Position numbers and translations under genes: made by a program
Shown here: positions 13,701-25,068 of the stretch, piece by piece
Position numbering within the stretch: position 1 is the stretch's first letter
How the letters are laid out: every line of letters starts with the position of its first letter
The notes under the pieces: generated by a model
Databases searched by the model: none
What the model was told of the DNA's origin: nothing
The model's input: the letters and a program-made list of their open reading frames with translations, nothing else
DNA from: Hyparrhenia diplandra
Lineage: Eukaryota; Streptophyta; Magnoliopsida; Poales; Poaceae
Assembly (NCBI GenBank): GCA_015847255.1
Contig: JADLZK010001163.1
Location: forward strand, 1 to 64,000
Length of the DNA stretch: 64,000 nucleotides
Reading direction: 5' to 3'

Positions 13701-14464
13701 GTATCAAAACCATCGCTTTCGTGTGGATACTCTTGCTTCGATATTGGCCTGACGAACTATATATCAGTATGAATCCTTTGCTAGTACTTGTCAGAGTAAT
13801 TCTGCAGGAATTTTGAATTTTGTATCATTATGACAATCAAAGTTTTGGTAATGTCCACAGTGGCATTGGCATATGCCAAAAACAACACATGATCTCTGTT
13901 GTAATGAAATTTATCTAAAGACCAAAGGCTGAATAATGGAATGATGCTAACATTTTCATATATAAACCAGCATTAAGTACCTTCAAATCACAGCAGTGAA
14001 GTAAACAAATGTAGGTAAGACTAAAGCAGGAGGCTAACTAAGAATAGATGAGAAGCCATATGATGTCCGAGCCTAGATCGATAGAGCGGAACACCGCTGC
14101 CCACTGGAATAAAGGAGTGGAGCAGCAGGAAGGGGATAGCTGACTGACGAGATTACAGTTGGGCCGACTGAAGTTCCGGTGATCAGATCCGCCGCGATGG
14201 CCTCCGGCGGCGGCGCCCAAATGTATTGCTATGAAGGCACATGCATACCGGTTGGGGAGGAGGCCGGCGTCCTGTTCTCTTCCCTGAAGAAGGACGTGAC
14301 CTTGGCGGCCTGGTCGTCCTGCACTTCGTGACCTCGCCGCGCAAACAGAAAGAGAATCGCTAGCAATGTGTGAAGTAATTTTATCAGACGATCGATAAAC
14401 ATTGATGTTTGAAACGACATGAACCAACCCGGGAAAAACAATAATAAACACGTTAATTTACCTT
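13701..14464. other. No assignable gene
   Basis: Minus-strand frames at 14451-14038 and 14441-14229 include a hydrophobic stretch and a polar tail (GHEVQDDQAAKVTSFF), which could be an exon of an unknown protein. I do not recognise it and cannot connect it to the kinase fragment next door. Confidence 0.25.
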
Positions 14465-15612
14465 GATTTTGTCCTCAACGCCCTCGCCCATCAGGTGCTG
14501 CGGTACCATTGATCTGCGGCTGGGCCTCGTCGTTGCCGGCGATCAGGTGCAACCGCACCGAGGAACAGACGACGCTTACCCTCCGGGCTCCGGCGCTCGG
14601 CCTTGCGATGATGCAGTGGTGGACGCCGACGGTGGCGTCGCCCTTGGCCGCAGCGCCGTGAGGTGACTCCCGCGATGAGATCGATCGGGCGCGAGGAGGA
14701 GTTGGAGCCGTTGCGGTCGACCGATCGGGCGGCGTGGATGCGATCGCCGCCGCGGGCCCGATCGCGAAGCACCATGATCGCCGCCCGTTAGATCCCGTGG
14801 ATCCCGTCGCTGGTGGTGGTGGTGACGCTAGGCCTCTACCTGGCGTTGTGTTTTTTTTTAGGTTCTCACGTCAGGGAGTCGGGAATCGAACGCCCGAAGC
14901 GCCGCGCGTGAGATTGTGCGGGCGGGACGGCTTGTGTAAGACCATTACACAAACTTTTCGATCTGGACCCTCCGTTCGTGGATCGTTGGTTGTTAATCGT
15001 CGGTCCAAAAATAGAAAGAAGTGGCGCCTTATAGTAGAGATTTTGTCCTCAACGCCCTCGCCCATCAGGTCTTTGCGGTACCATTGATCTCGCGGGCTGG
15101 GCCTCGTCGTTACCCGGCGATCGGGTGCAACCGCACCGAGGAACAGACGACGCTTACCCTCGGCTCCGCGCTCGGCAGCCGCGATGATCTGATGGTGGAC
15201 GCCGACGGTGGCGTCGCCCTTGGCCGCGGCCGTCGTGAGGTGACTCCAGCGATGAGATCGATCGGGCGCGAGGAGGAGTTGGAGCCGTTCGCGGTCCGAC
15301 CGATCCGCGGCGGCGTGGATGCGATCGCCGCCAGGGCCCGATCGCGAGCACCATGATCGCCGCTAGTTAGATCCCGTGGATCCCGTCGCTGGTGGTGGTG
15401 GTGACGCTAGGCCTCCATACCGGGCGTTGTTTTTTTAGGTTCTCACGCCGTAGGGAGTCGGGGAATCGAACGCCCGGCGACGCGTGAGATTCGCGGCGGG
15501 ACGGCTTGTGTAAGACCATTACACAAACTTTCGATCCTGGACCCTCCGTTCGTGGATGTTGGTTGTTAATCATCGGTCCAAAAATAGAAAGAAGTGACTT
15601 TTTATAGTATAG
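14465..15612. repeat. Tandem duplication of a 574-bp unit
   Basis: Two head-to-tail copies, 14465-15038 and 15039-15612, both open with gattttgtcctcaacgccct and close with a block ending near gtccaaaaatagaaagaagt plus a T-rich tail (atagtagagatt and atagtatagatt). They differ by many small indels, so the duplication is not recent. Each copy also has a run of T followed by an element that, read on the minus strand, contains GTTCGATTCCC (about 14890 and 15480). This resembles the B box of tRNA-derived SINEs. No convincing A box was found, so a SINE origin is only a possibility. Confidence 0.75.
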
Positions 15613-16118
15613 ATTACATCATAGAGCGCATTCGAAAAACTAAGGCGAGACTGACAATCTCAAGATCGATGAAGACACTAAATAAATCCAACAAAATAGA
15701 GCACCCGCATCCATTCAACCGGTAGATTTTAAGATTCCTTCAAAAAAAAAACCCCGGTAGATTTTAAGATTGACGAAATTACCACGGGAGTCTTGTATTG
15801 AAAGAACAATTAATGTTGTTACATCCCACCGAATTTCCTGTCATGAATGTTAAGCGGACGCCGTCAAGCCTAGCGTCAGAAAAATAATACGCCTCCCGTT
15901 GAGGTGCCGCTCTTCACGCCGCGGAATATATTGTACACTACTGTACATCCGCTAGTCGTGCGTGCAGCGTACATCATTAGCCTACGACTACTGCCATACT
16001 GCCTAGTGCCTACTCTATGTAGTAGGCCACAGTCCACAGGACGAAGACAACATGGGCATTTTCAGATTTCCTTGTCCTTGTCCTTGGAGGACAGGACATC
16101 CTATGTTATTCCTACCTA
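15613..16118. other. No gene seen
   Basis: AT-rich sequence with a short duplicated motif (ggtagattttaagatt near 15720 and 15755, separated by an A run). No open frame with a recognisable protein and no clear regulatory site. Confidence 0.4.
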
Positions 16119-16361
16119 CTCCTGCTCCCTCTGTTCCATAGAGTTAGTCGTTTTTGACTTTTTAAATTTCGTGTTTGACCATCCGTCTTATTTAAAATAT
16201 TTATGAAAATTATAAAATAAATTAATTAATATTTAAATATCTTTATTGATAAAATAAGTCACAACAAAATAAATTATATTTATGTAAAAAATTTGAATAA
16301 GGCGAAGTATTAAAAAGACAAGACGAATCCGGACCGACAGACTCGATTGGGACGGATGGAG
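16119..16361. mobile_element. Stowaway-type MITE
   Basis: A 243-bp AT-rich element opening ctcctgctccctctgttcc and closing gggacggatggag, flanked on both sides by TA (16117-16118 and 16362-16363). Terminal motif, size, AT-rich interior and TA duplication are those of Stowaway MITEs of the Tc1/Mariner superfamily. It has no coding capacity. Confidence 0.85.
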
Positions 16362-16914
16362 TAGGTGAGAGAGGTAGACGAGCTTAGGATCACGTCACTG
16401 AGCTGCCGGAGCACATGCGTTCAGCTCTCCTCTCTGCGCCGAAAAGAGAAGGATGGATGGATTGGGACCGGACATACGTGCAAATCAAATTCGGATAGCC
16501 CAGTATTTGCATTTTAATATTGGTTTTTAAATATAGATCTAGAATTGGGTAGAGAATAGTAGTGAAAAAAGGACGATTCATATACATTCATCTCGCAGTA
16601 GAATTGGATACAAAATACGGATCTCTGTATTGATGTTTTATTGAATATCTTATCGGATGATTTACATCGAAATCCAAGAGACATTAGTAATTAGGAGTAA
16701 GTTTGCAAAAGGGTCTGCTATTTAACTACTCAAAACAATCAGATTTGTCATCCTAAAAATATTCTATTCGCTATCACAAACAAAAGAAGAAGGCAAGAAC
16801 AAAACAATCCATAGTTGGCAAAAACCAATCAAAACTATTGCACACGAGTTGCTCATCAGCAGGGTAGGCTAGCTAAGCTTTTCCCTCGCCCCTTTACGAA
16901 TGAAGTGTTTAGTA
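16362..16914. other. No gene seen
   Basis: Moderately AT-rich spacer between two TA-flanked elements. No recognisable coding, RNA or repeat structure. Confidence 0.4.
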
Positions 16915-18006
16915 CTCCCTCCATCCAACAATCTTAAGCGCCTCACCAAAATCAGTTTTTCCAAAAATCTTCGTCGTATGAATTGGTTCGCTGTTATACG
17001 AAGCGTTCGCGACGTCTCGGCTTCGACACCGCGCGTGGTCCACCCTGTGTACATAAACGGCGTCGGACTCTCGTCGTTAGGCCTCCATCTCCATCACGAT
17101 CGCAGCTTACGCCCGCCCGTCGGCTTCACCATCGCGTGCCCGCCCGTCGCGTGCCCGCCCGTCGGCTGCATGGACCACCATGGCGCCGCTGAGGTCCTCG
17201 TGCGTGGCCTGAACTGGGCGCCGGTCAGGTTGGTCAGGTTGGCCGTCAGGTTGGTCAGCTCCATGGACATGTGCAGCAGCTTCGTCAGATTGGCCGTCAT
17301 CTTCAGATTCATCGGCATCGTCAGCTTGGCCCGTCGCCTAGATCAACAGCAAAGGAACAGACAACAATAGGAAAGTGTGGAGCAAAGAAAAAACTTGATT
17401 GAAGATCATGAGCAGGGCCAACGTACCTTGGTTTACATCCTGCCAAACCATGTCGTAGTCAAGAGCATGAGCAGGGCCATCGTACTCAAGGATCTCATCC
17501 CAAACATTGGGATCCATCTAATCGACCGTGGAGAGCTGGGATGTTGGACAAAGCAGACGAAGAGGCCATGAACGAACTGACGAAGAGGCCATCGCGGGTC
17601 TTATATAGGCTGTGTTGGAGGGATTTTGATTTTGAAAAGCTGACGTTTCAGTCACGATGAAGGCGCCATTTTTGGCTGCGAAAATTTTGGCAGTGGAAAT
17701 TTTGGCTGCGAAAATTTTGACAGTGAAAATTTTGGCTGCGAAAATTTGTAGCCTCCACTCTGGTCGTGATCGGCCGCGCGGGAACGTTTGAGTCAGGGAC
17801 AAGCGGGCGAGCGCCGCGCGGGGAATACGATCGCGCGGGCGGGCGGGCGCGTTAGCGAACGAGGTAAACGGCGTCATCGGAGAGTAACAGCGAAAATTAT
17901 GGCGATAGCAAAAATTACGGGGAGTTAATGTTTCTTCCCTGGACGCGAGGCTTCCTTGGTCATCGCGCAAGAGAGGAATACGACGGTGATTGTTGGATGG
18001 AGGGAG
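16915..18006. mobile_element. Mariner-like element, 1.1 kb, deletion derivative
   Basis: The ends are a 19-bp perfect inverted repeat: CTCCCTCCATCCAACAATC at 16915 and its complement ending at 18006. TA target duplications sit at 16913-16914 and 18007-18008. The CTCCCTCC end and TA target place it in the Tc1/Mariner superfamily, in the size range of plant Mariner-like deletion derivatives. The interior is GC-rich with short internal repeats (gtcaggttgg near 17225-17260; a repeated gcgaaaattttg motif near 17675-17750). Open frames on both strands show no transposase motif that I recognise, so it is probably non-autonomous. Confidence 0.88.
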
Positions 18007-18317
18007 TATATGATCGCCATAAGGACTTGATATCATTGTGAATCTTTTTTTTGTCCTTAGGCGCAAGAGTTAGAAATGGGGTGTGATAGAATTGCATAGG
18101 CTAAGGTTTGTCATGGTTAATCTTTAAATCCCCAATTCACCTCCCTCTTGGGGTCATTCGGTCCTCACACCATTCCAAGAAGTAAATATTGAGAGTTAAC
18201 CTTAAATGCTACCGGTGGTCTTGCTTGGATTTCATTGAGATACTATTGAAGGCTTGTTGTTGTTGATGACTCCATCACTTAGACGGCTGATCGAGGATCG
18301 TCTTTTTGTTGAGGAGG

Positions 18318-19060
18318 TGTATATGGTTTAAAACCCATGTGTACTCACTTGTCAAGAGGAGCAAAACAATGCCTCCATGACGTTTGGTGTCCCAACGTGG
18401 ATTAGGGTGCTGAGGCAAAACTAGATACCAACCGGAGAAAAACAGAATTGTCCTTTTTGCCTTGCTTCTGTTCTTGCATTACTTTTCTTCTAGAATATTA
18501 GCTTTAGGTTGTTGTGTGCAAGTTTCTTTGCATGCCAACTGGGATTTATTAGTAGAGTGCTTAGCATAGGTTTTAAGGAGGTGTGTACATGGTTTGAAAC
18601 CTGCCATGCCAGAGTGGAGAATATGGGTATTCACTTGTGGAGAGGAGCAAAACCTAGTCTTGGTGACCTTTGTTGTCCCAACATGGATTAGGTGTAGTGG
18701 CAAAACCCTATACCAAGGGGAGAAAAAAAAAAACAGTTGTCTTTTTTTGCCTTGCTTTCGCTCTTGCATTACTTCTCATCTTAGCTTTGGTTTGTTGTGT
18801 GCAAGTTTCATTGCATGCCAACTATTTATTGGTAGAGTGCTTAGCATAGGTTTTATTGTTGTATTAATTAAAAAAAAAGAGGGCAAACATACATTTAGAG
18901 TTGAAAACAAGGGCAGTAATGTAATTATCCTTTTTTTGTTGAGGACGTGTGTACATGGTTTGAAACCCGCCATCCATTTCAGAGTGGAGAATATGGTCAT
19001 TCACTTGCGAAGAGGAGCAAAACCTAGTCTTGGTGAAGTTTGCCACGAACTTGTTTAGCT
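18318..19060. repeat. Three-copy imperfect tandem repeat, possible retrotransposon remnant
   Basis: A block containing 'gtgtacatggtttgaaacc', 'tcacttgt(g)gagaggagcaaaac' and 'gccttgctt..cttgcatta' occurs at about 18318-18482, 18577-18776 and, partly, 18940-19050. The spacers also share a common piece (ttgttgtgtgcaagttt..ttgcatgccaact). Phrases near 18130 and 19165 (cccaattcacctccctcttgg; cccaatttactttcctcttgg) are alike and recall internal junctions of copia-type LTR elements. No LTR ends or coding sequence could be recognised, so the element type is open. Confidence 0.55.
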
Positions 19061-19444
19061 TAGCGGTCCTAAGGATTACCTAGTGTGCTTTTGTAGCAAA
19101 ATTTAGGTGCCATTGTGTTGTGGGAGTTTAGACTTTGCACAAACTAAAGCTAGCATTGAACTTTTAGAGCCCAATTTACTTTCCTCTTGGACCATTAAAT
19201 CCTTATTGTAATGGGATCTATACACCCTGGCTAGCTATTTTTTAGCTATGCCCAACCATTAGCCAGGGGCGCTTCATTATGTTCAGAGACATACGAAGTC
19301 GTCGAGATTCAAGATGTAGGGGCTAGGATGCAGCAATGTTCCCTTTGGAATTTGTACGGATGTACACACTCATCCATGAGTGATTAAGAACAAGATGACT
19401 AAACCATGTGCTACATGGCAGCGCTCTCTCCATTTCCAATATTA

Positions 19445-19548
19445 CTCTCTCCATTTTAAATTATAAGTCATTTTGACTTTTTTGATTCATTCATATATAA
19501 ATGGATAGACTAAAAAGTCAAAGCGAATTTGTAATTTGGAATGGAGTG
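19445..19548. mobile_element. Short Stowaway-like MITE
   Basis: About 104 bp that folds back on itself: ctctctccattttaaattataagtcattttgac on the left pairs imperfectly with the right end reading gtaatttggaatggagtg. This is the consensus form of small Stowaway elements. The left end follows TA; the right duplication is eroded. Confidence 0.7.
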
Positions 19549-21790
19549 ATTGCTTACAAGTCAATTTTGTTGCGCAACAAGGCTTTTACTCAACATATTT
19601 TTACTAATAAATGAAACATGGTAAAAAAAAGTCTTATCCTAAATTAAACATGGAATTCTAAGTTAATACAAACGGAAGGAATTATACATGTCAGATCAGC
19701 AGGGCATCCATCCAGCTCACGGGTGGCACTCACCTTTTCTTTTGACCACCATGACCAGCTGAAATCAGCATCCTCCTCCGGTTTTGTCGTTTCGCAATTT
19801 CCGTGGTCTAAGATGCCAAAAAATGACAAGACGATGACACGTTTTTCTTCCATATGCTTGACATGACTTGTCACCAAATATTATTCCACACCTACACGTA
19901 CAGGTAAACTAGGTCAGAATCCCTGCTTGGGACATCGTTTATAGTACGAGCACTGTAACTTTTAAAGTTGCTCGTGCGAACTAGTGCAGCTTCTCGTCTC
20001 CCATCGATATGATGATGAATCGGCGACGTCCTGGGAACCGGGACAACGGGGCAAGTTCACCGTGGGGCCGTGGAAAACGTCTCGCACGCGGACCCATGCG
20101 TCGCGCAGGTCCGGCACAGGTCCGGCACGGTGCCGCCGCGGCAGCGCCCACCCAAGCGATGGCGAGAGCTCGTGTTTGCCCACCCACCGCCGCACGCAGC
20201 CATCGACAGGGTCCAGGGGCAAAATGCATGCACTGTGTTGTGCGCGGCAGGGGGCCGTGGGCACCTGCGCTTGTCCGGCATGCAGCATCTCTCTCTTGCC
20301 TGGCAACGTCCGTGTTGTTCCCGTGGAGAAATTAGCCGGATCGGCGCGCGCGGGCTACCGGCGGATGCCGCGTCGCCGTCGCGCTAGCTGCCGCGCGCCG
20401 TGCCCGGCGGCCGGCCTAGCTACCTGTCGAGCTATAGCTCGCGGCCAAAGCTCCTGTACGTCCGATCGGTTGCCTTGTGAAACTTGTCCTCACTCGCAGC
20501 TGGTGGACAGCACAGTACGTGTGCTGTTTTTTCCATGGCAAAATGTTTATGCTATACTCCGTACATACGTACGCAATATATGATGCCTAAATTCAGCAAG
20601 TGCCAGCTTGGCAAACTTGCATTATGTTGCATGGCATGGCGATTTCATTCATTTTGTTGGTTGTGGACTTCAAAGTTTGGTTGCTAATGAGTAGTACTAG
20701 CTTAGAAGCCTTAGATCGTCTCCCTTGATCCCAATACTTTTGCTGTTGAGCATGCTTAACCTACCACTTATAATCTGTAGGACAGTGTGTTCACACGAGT
20801 GACTCGGGGCGACCTCATTATCGCCCTAGGGTCCCTCCCCTCCCGTCCGTCATCGCCCCCACTTGCGCATTGTGGCAACGGGCGAAAGTGACAGACCACC
20901 CCCAAAAAAAAAAAAAAAAAGAAAAAGAGGACATGTTCACTCCTCCCTCTCTTCAGCTCCTCCACCTCCCCCTCCACCTTCTTCACTTTCAGGAGTGTCG
21001 GCGGTGGAGGGGGCGGATCCGTGTGCCGGTGCTCGAGATCTCCTCCATTGATGATGGTTGCGTTCGGGTTGTCCTGTGTGTGCCTACCGGCGGCGGTGGC
21101 CCCTCCACCCTCCTTCCCTATCGGAAACAGCAACAACCCCCACACAGATCCACCCCATGCATGGGGCCGAATCTGGCGTCAGTGGTGGCCGGTTTTGCGG
21201 CGACCCCCGCCCATCTCCGTGGCCAGCTCATCGGCGGTCGGTGGTGGCAACCGGCCGGATCCGTCCTCGATCGATGGGGTCGGATCCCAGCGCCCGGTGG
21301 TCCTATATATGGTCGGCAACGACACTCCGTATGGTTGCATCTTCTACTATGGCATTGTCCGACTGCGTAGCCAGGCCCCTACGATCATGAAATATGGATA
21401 GAAGACCCGATGTGAAAAAAAAAAGTGTGCTTAACCTGTTGGCACGTACAACAAACATCTTGAGATTGCAACCAAACACATTCATAAATCGACTCTGCGG
21501 TTAGAAGGGAAGAGGTCATTATTTCCAACACCATGGTACCAGATGAATAACGTGGCATTGATCCATCTTTTCTAACTAAACAATGCTGAATAGTCCTCAA
21601 AAATTTCAGTAGCTCTCGCGCGAGTCACCGTACATATAGCTCCAAATGCTCGGCGACATTTTTCTGAAACGGTGATTACGTGCGTTGGTCCATCTGCTGC
21701 GTGTACGTCCGGCATCACACCCTGGCCTACCACCTGCACCTGGTCACCTACTCTCCTGAACTAACACTACATCAGCTACCCATGGCCGTG
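19549..21790. other. No gene recognised
   Basis: GC-rich stretches (20000-20480 and 20940-21320) give overlapping open frames on both strands up to 199 codons, but none has a recognisable motif and composition alone explains them. A run of 17 A near 20903 and an A run near 21411 could be retroposon tails, but no matching body or target duplication was found. Confidence 0.4.
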
Positions 21791-21796
21791 CCACTG

Positions 21797-21803
21797 TATA
21801 AAA
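21797..21803 (+). promoter_or_regulatory. TATA box upstream of a short open frame
   Basis: The sequence actgtataaaagcatag is a strong plant TATA motif about 105 bp upstream of the first ATG of the frame at 21903. This spacing fits a transcription start near 21830 and a leader of about 70 bp. The assignment depends on the downstream frame being a real gene. Confidence 0.5.
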
Positions 21804-21902
21804 GCATAGTTCGATCGCCTCCAACTCTCCAAGCAAACGCGTACACTGCTCCATTTGATCACCAGCGCTGTCTAAGCTCTGCATAAACGGCGGCAATAGT
21901 CC

Positions 21903-22256
21903 ATGATCCGCCAGCAGGCGAGCTGCCAAGGCCGAAGGATAGGAATGTGGCGCGGCCGCCGCTGGGGGCTGCGAGTGCGCCATGGCGGCGTCCGGCTGCG
22001 CCTGCTGCTCCGGGTACGCCTGCGCTTGTCCGGCATCGTCGGTCAGCTCCTCCGGAGCGTGGAGGAACTCAGGTGCCGCCGCGGACCCGAAGGCCGGGCC
22101 TGCAGGTGGTCGGCAACGAGAGCGTCATCAGGGCCGGTGCAATGTCGTCGCGCCCGGCTTCCAGAGAGAGACCAGAGCTCCTTCTACGCGGAGGCCATCG
22201 CCGACTGCCTCGAGTTCATCAAGAGCAGGTCGTCCTACCGTACGTCCTGTGAATGA
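21903..22256 (+). pseudogene. Possible short intronless gene, frame disturbed; not recognised
   Basis: A frame from 21903 contains a basic, leucine-rich segment (RLRLLLRVRLRLSGIVGQLL at about 21985-22045) and ends with SFYAEAIADCLEFIKSRSS (about 22175-22230). The latter looks like a conserved C-terminal helix of a small plant protein. The middle reads better in another frame (GLQVVGNESVIRAG), so one or two single-base shifts are likely. I cannot name the family. The upstream TATA box and the GC-rich coding-like composition ending abruptly at the stop support a real, perhaps damaged, gene. A spurious frame in GC-rich DNA remains possible. Confidence 0.4.
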
Positions 22257-22401
22257 TGGTAGGGTTTAGTGTCGTCTTTAGTGTCCCCCACCTATATCTT
22301 TCCATCATTTCATTTGTCTTTTTTGGTTTGGTATAGCCTTACTAATTAGTGTGATAACTGTACCTAGATTTCTATGATTGGTGTGAAATAATGATCAGTT
22401 C

Positions 22402-22559
22402 ATATGCCAGCCAGTGAAGTTGAGGCTGTGATTGCTCCTTATACGTGTAACGTGTATATTAAAATTAACAACAATGTGTGATTGCAAGGAGCTGCTGAAT
22501 TTATGGAATGCTGGCGACAATCAGAGATCCGGGAGCTGAGTCTTGGCTTTCAAGATTTT
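22402..22559 (+). pseudogene. RNase-H-like domain relic, 5' part (split by insertion)
   Basis: The plus strand encodes MPASEVEAVIA, then DCKELLNLWNAGDNQRS, and after a small frame slip EIRELSLGFQDF. This is the order of plant RNase-H-like domains found in L1-type non-LTR elements and derived genes. The sequence breaks off at caagatttt (22551-22559), the left target duplication of the retroposon that follows, and resumes at 29554. Frame slips and the missing N-terminal half make it a relic. Confidence 0.65.
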
Positions 22560-22819
22560 TTTTTTTTTTTCGAAAGGACGGCAAAAGCTTTGCCGCGATT
22601 TCTATTAGACGAATAAAGAAAAATTGCAAGTGTCACCTAGTTTTTTGACTGAAAACCAGGCCATAAAAACCATACAATTATGGAGGGTACCCTACTCCAC
22701 CCTGCACAACTAGGTACCAAGTCAACTCAACTCGTGCCACGACTAGCGCCCACTCAACTCCTTGCTTGGTCGGACTAAGACATCGACACAAGCATCAAAC
22801 TTGATAAAGCAATCAGCAC

Positions 22820-23797
22820 CACTACTACAGAATTGATTTTGCATGGTGTTGATTTGATTTTCCGTGACGGGCATTTGAGAAACCGCCACGGAAAATACCT
22901 TAATTAACCGTGGCGGTTATTTTTGATTAACCGTGGCGATTATAATGTCCGCCACGGTAAATCGATTAACCGTGGCGGTTTTTATAATCGCCCGCCACGG
23001 AAAAGAAAGTCCATTGGCTCAGCCCAATAAGAACCTTGAGCCCACTATGACATCAAGTGTATAAAAAAAGAACACTCCACTCTTCTAACCTAACACCGAG
23101 CCCGCCATCGCTTTCTTCTTCGCGTGCCGCCTCCCCCGACACATCGACCGCCTCTCCTCCCTCCCCTCCCCATTCCCCCGGCGGCGCGAGGCGCGGCGGG
23201 CGGCGGCGCTCGACGGCGGTGTCGCGGGCGGCGCTCTCCGGCGCCACGGCGGGCGGCGGGCGGGTGGCGCCCGACGGCGGCGGCGGGCGGGCGGGTGGCG
23301 CCCGACGGGCGGCGTGCGGGCAGCGCCGAAGCGGTGCGGGCGGCCTCCTCCGCTGTGCAGCGGCGCGGCGCGGAAGCCTCCCCCACAGCGCCGCCCCTGG
23401 GCCAGCGGTGGCGGATCCGCGGATGACGGCGGTTCTGTGTGGATGCGGCTTGATCCGGCCGATCGGTCGGGCGGCGGCGATCGGCGCAGCGGCGCTTCGG
23501 TGGCGTCCTTTCGCGTTTGGATCGGCGGCGGGCGTGGATCTAGCGGGCGGGCGGCGACCCGGCCAGCCGGGCGGGCGGTGGCACCACGACGGCGGCGATG
23601 GATGGGCTCGTGGGACGGGCCCGGATGGGCTTCCGTGGGCTTTAGGGTTTTTTATTTTTTATTTTATTAACGGTGGCGGGCAAAAAACCGCCACCGTAGT
23701 TCCGCTTATTTTTTCCGACCCTCGGGCGGTGGCGGGCGAAAAAACCGCCACCGTAAATCTAGTTTGCCCGCCACCTAAGTTCTTTTATGTAGTAGTG
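22820..23797. mobile_element. Non-autonomous CACTA (En/Spm) element
   Basis: A 978-bp element opens CACTACTACAGAA and closes ATGTAGTAGTG, with a 3-bp duplication cac at 22817-22819 and 23798-23800. Both are diagnostic for CACTA elements. Subterminal regions carry many copies of an accgccac/gtggcggt motif, in both orientations, at 22870-23005 and 23670-23775. They are arranged as near-perfect hairpins and are the probable transposase-binding arrays. The GC-rich interior (23100-23620) gives long frames on both strands, up to 254 codons, but has no transposase motif. Confidence 0.93.
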
Positions 23798-25068
23798 CAC
23801 TCAACTCGCGCCGCCACTTGAAGGTGGCCGACGCCCACTCAACTCAACTCTACTAGAACTACTCGGTCGGATTGGGTCATCGACACGAGCCGTTGGATTG
23901 GGACATCAACACGGCACAACTACTTCAAGGAAAAAAGCAAAAGAAGCAAAACTACTCCTAATCCACCACTAGCACAACCCATCCGGCACAACAACGGAAC
24001 GACGCCTAGGCCCCGCCACAAGACGCCCGCATCGGGTCCAAATCCACAACGACGCCCTCAAGAGGGAACGACGCCAAGCGCCGCCGTCGTTTGTCCAAGA
24101 AGGACTGGGTTCTCACCCGTGGATATTGCAGGGAACACGACGCCCTCAACGGGGAGAACGACACCCCAGGTGTCGCCGTCGCTAGGCTTTCGCCCAAAAT
24201 ACCCACCGCCGCACTCGACCAAGACATCGGTCCCCCAGACACCAACGCCGTCATTGCGGACCTGCGAAGCCACACGGAATGGTCGACGCCGCCAGCCCAC
24301 GCAAGTAGCCGCAGTCGCGCCAAAGACCACACCAATCGGACCACATTACGCGAAGACCGACCTCCCGCCACCGTACCGTCCACTAGCCGCACCACCCACC
24401 GCCACGCCCATCCATCGGCCGTCGCCGACCAGCCATGGGGGTGCCGGAGCAGAATAGGTCCTAGACCGCTGCCCCAACGACGCCGAAGCCTCCGTCCTCA
24501 CCACAACTTCCCCGCCGACGCAGTCAAGGCCAAGGAGGGACGACATAGACGAGGACCGCCCCCAACGCCAACATGCACCCCACCACGGCCGAGGGAGTAG
24601 CCACCATGAAGAAGGCGGAGGGGCAAGCGAGAGGGAGGGGAACCCTGCCGCCGCCCCCTACCCGTAGGCATAGCGAGAAGAGCAGACCGCAAGGCGGGCA
24701 TGGTACCACCGACAGCCACCACCATGGTACCGCGGGGGTGCCAAATTCCCGGCGGACCATGTCACCACGGCATCGCCAAAGAAGCCCACTCACCACCGCC
24801 GCCGGCCCGTTGACCCGGCCGAGCACGCGGGGATGGGGCCCAAACCATCGACAACCGCCGCCACCGTAGCACCTCGGAGCAGAGTCGCCTTCACCCGACC
24901 ACCACCACCATCGGCGACGCGGGGACCGCCGCCCTCACCGGGCCGCATCCCGCCGCCCGGCGCGGCGAGCGGATTGGCACAAGACACCATCGACGCGAGG
25001 CCCGATGCCGGTGCACGGCCGTCGACCGGCCGACGCGCTCCCTCCTCCGCCGTCGGGCGTCCACAGCT

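Noticed and set aside
14862..14900. tRNA gene suggested by a B-box-like motif
   Set aside because: No cloverleaf, no A box and no anticodon stem could be drawn, and the motif is repeated in a tandem duplication.
23057..23821. 254-codon plus-strand open frame
   Set aside because: Falls in the GC-rich core of the CACTA element and crosses its right end. No transposase or host domain recognised.
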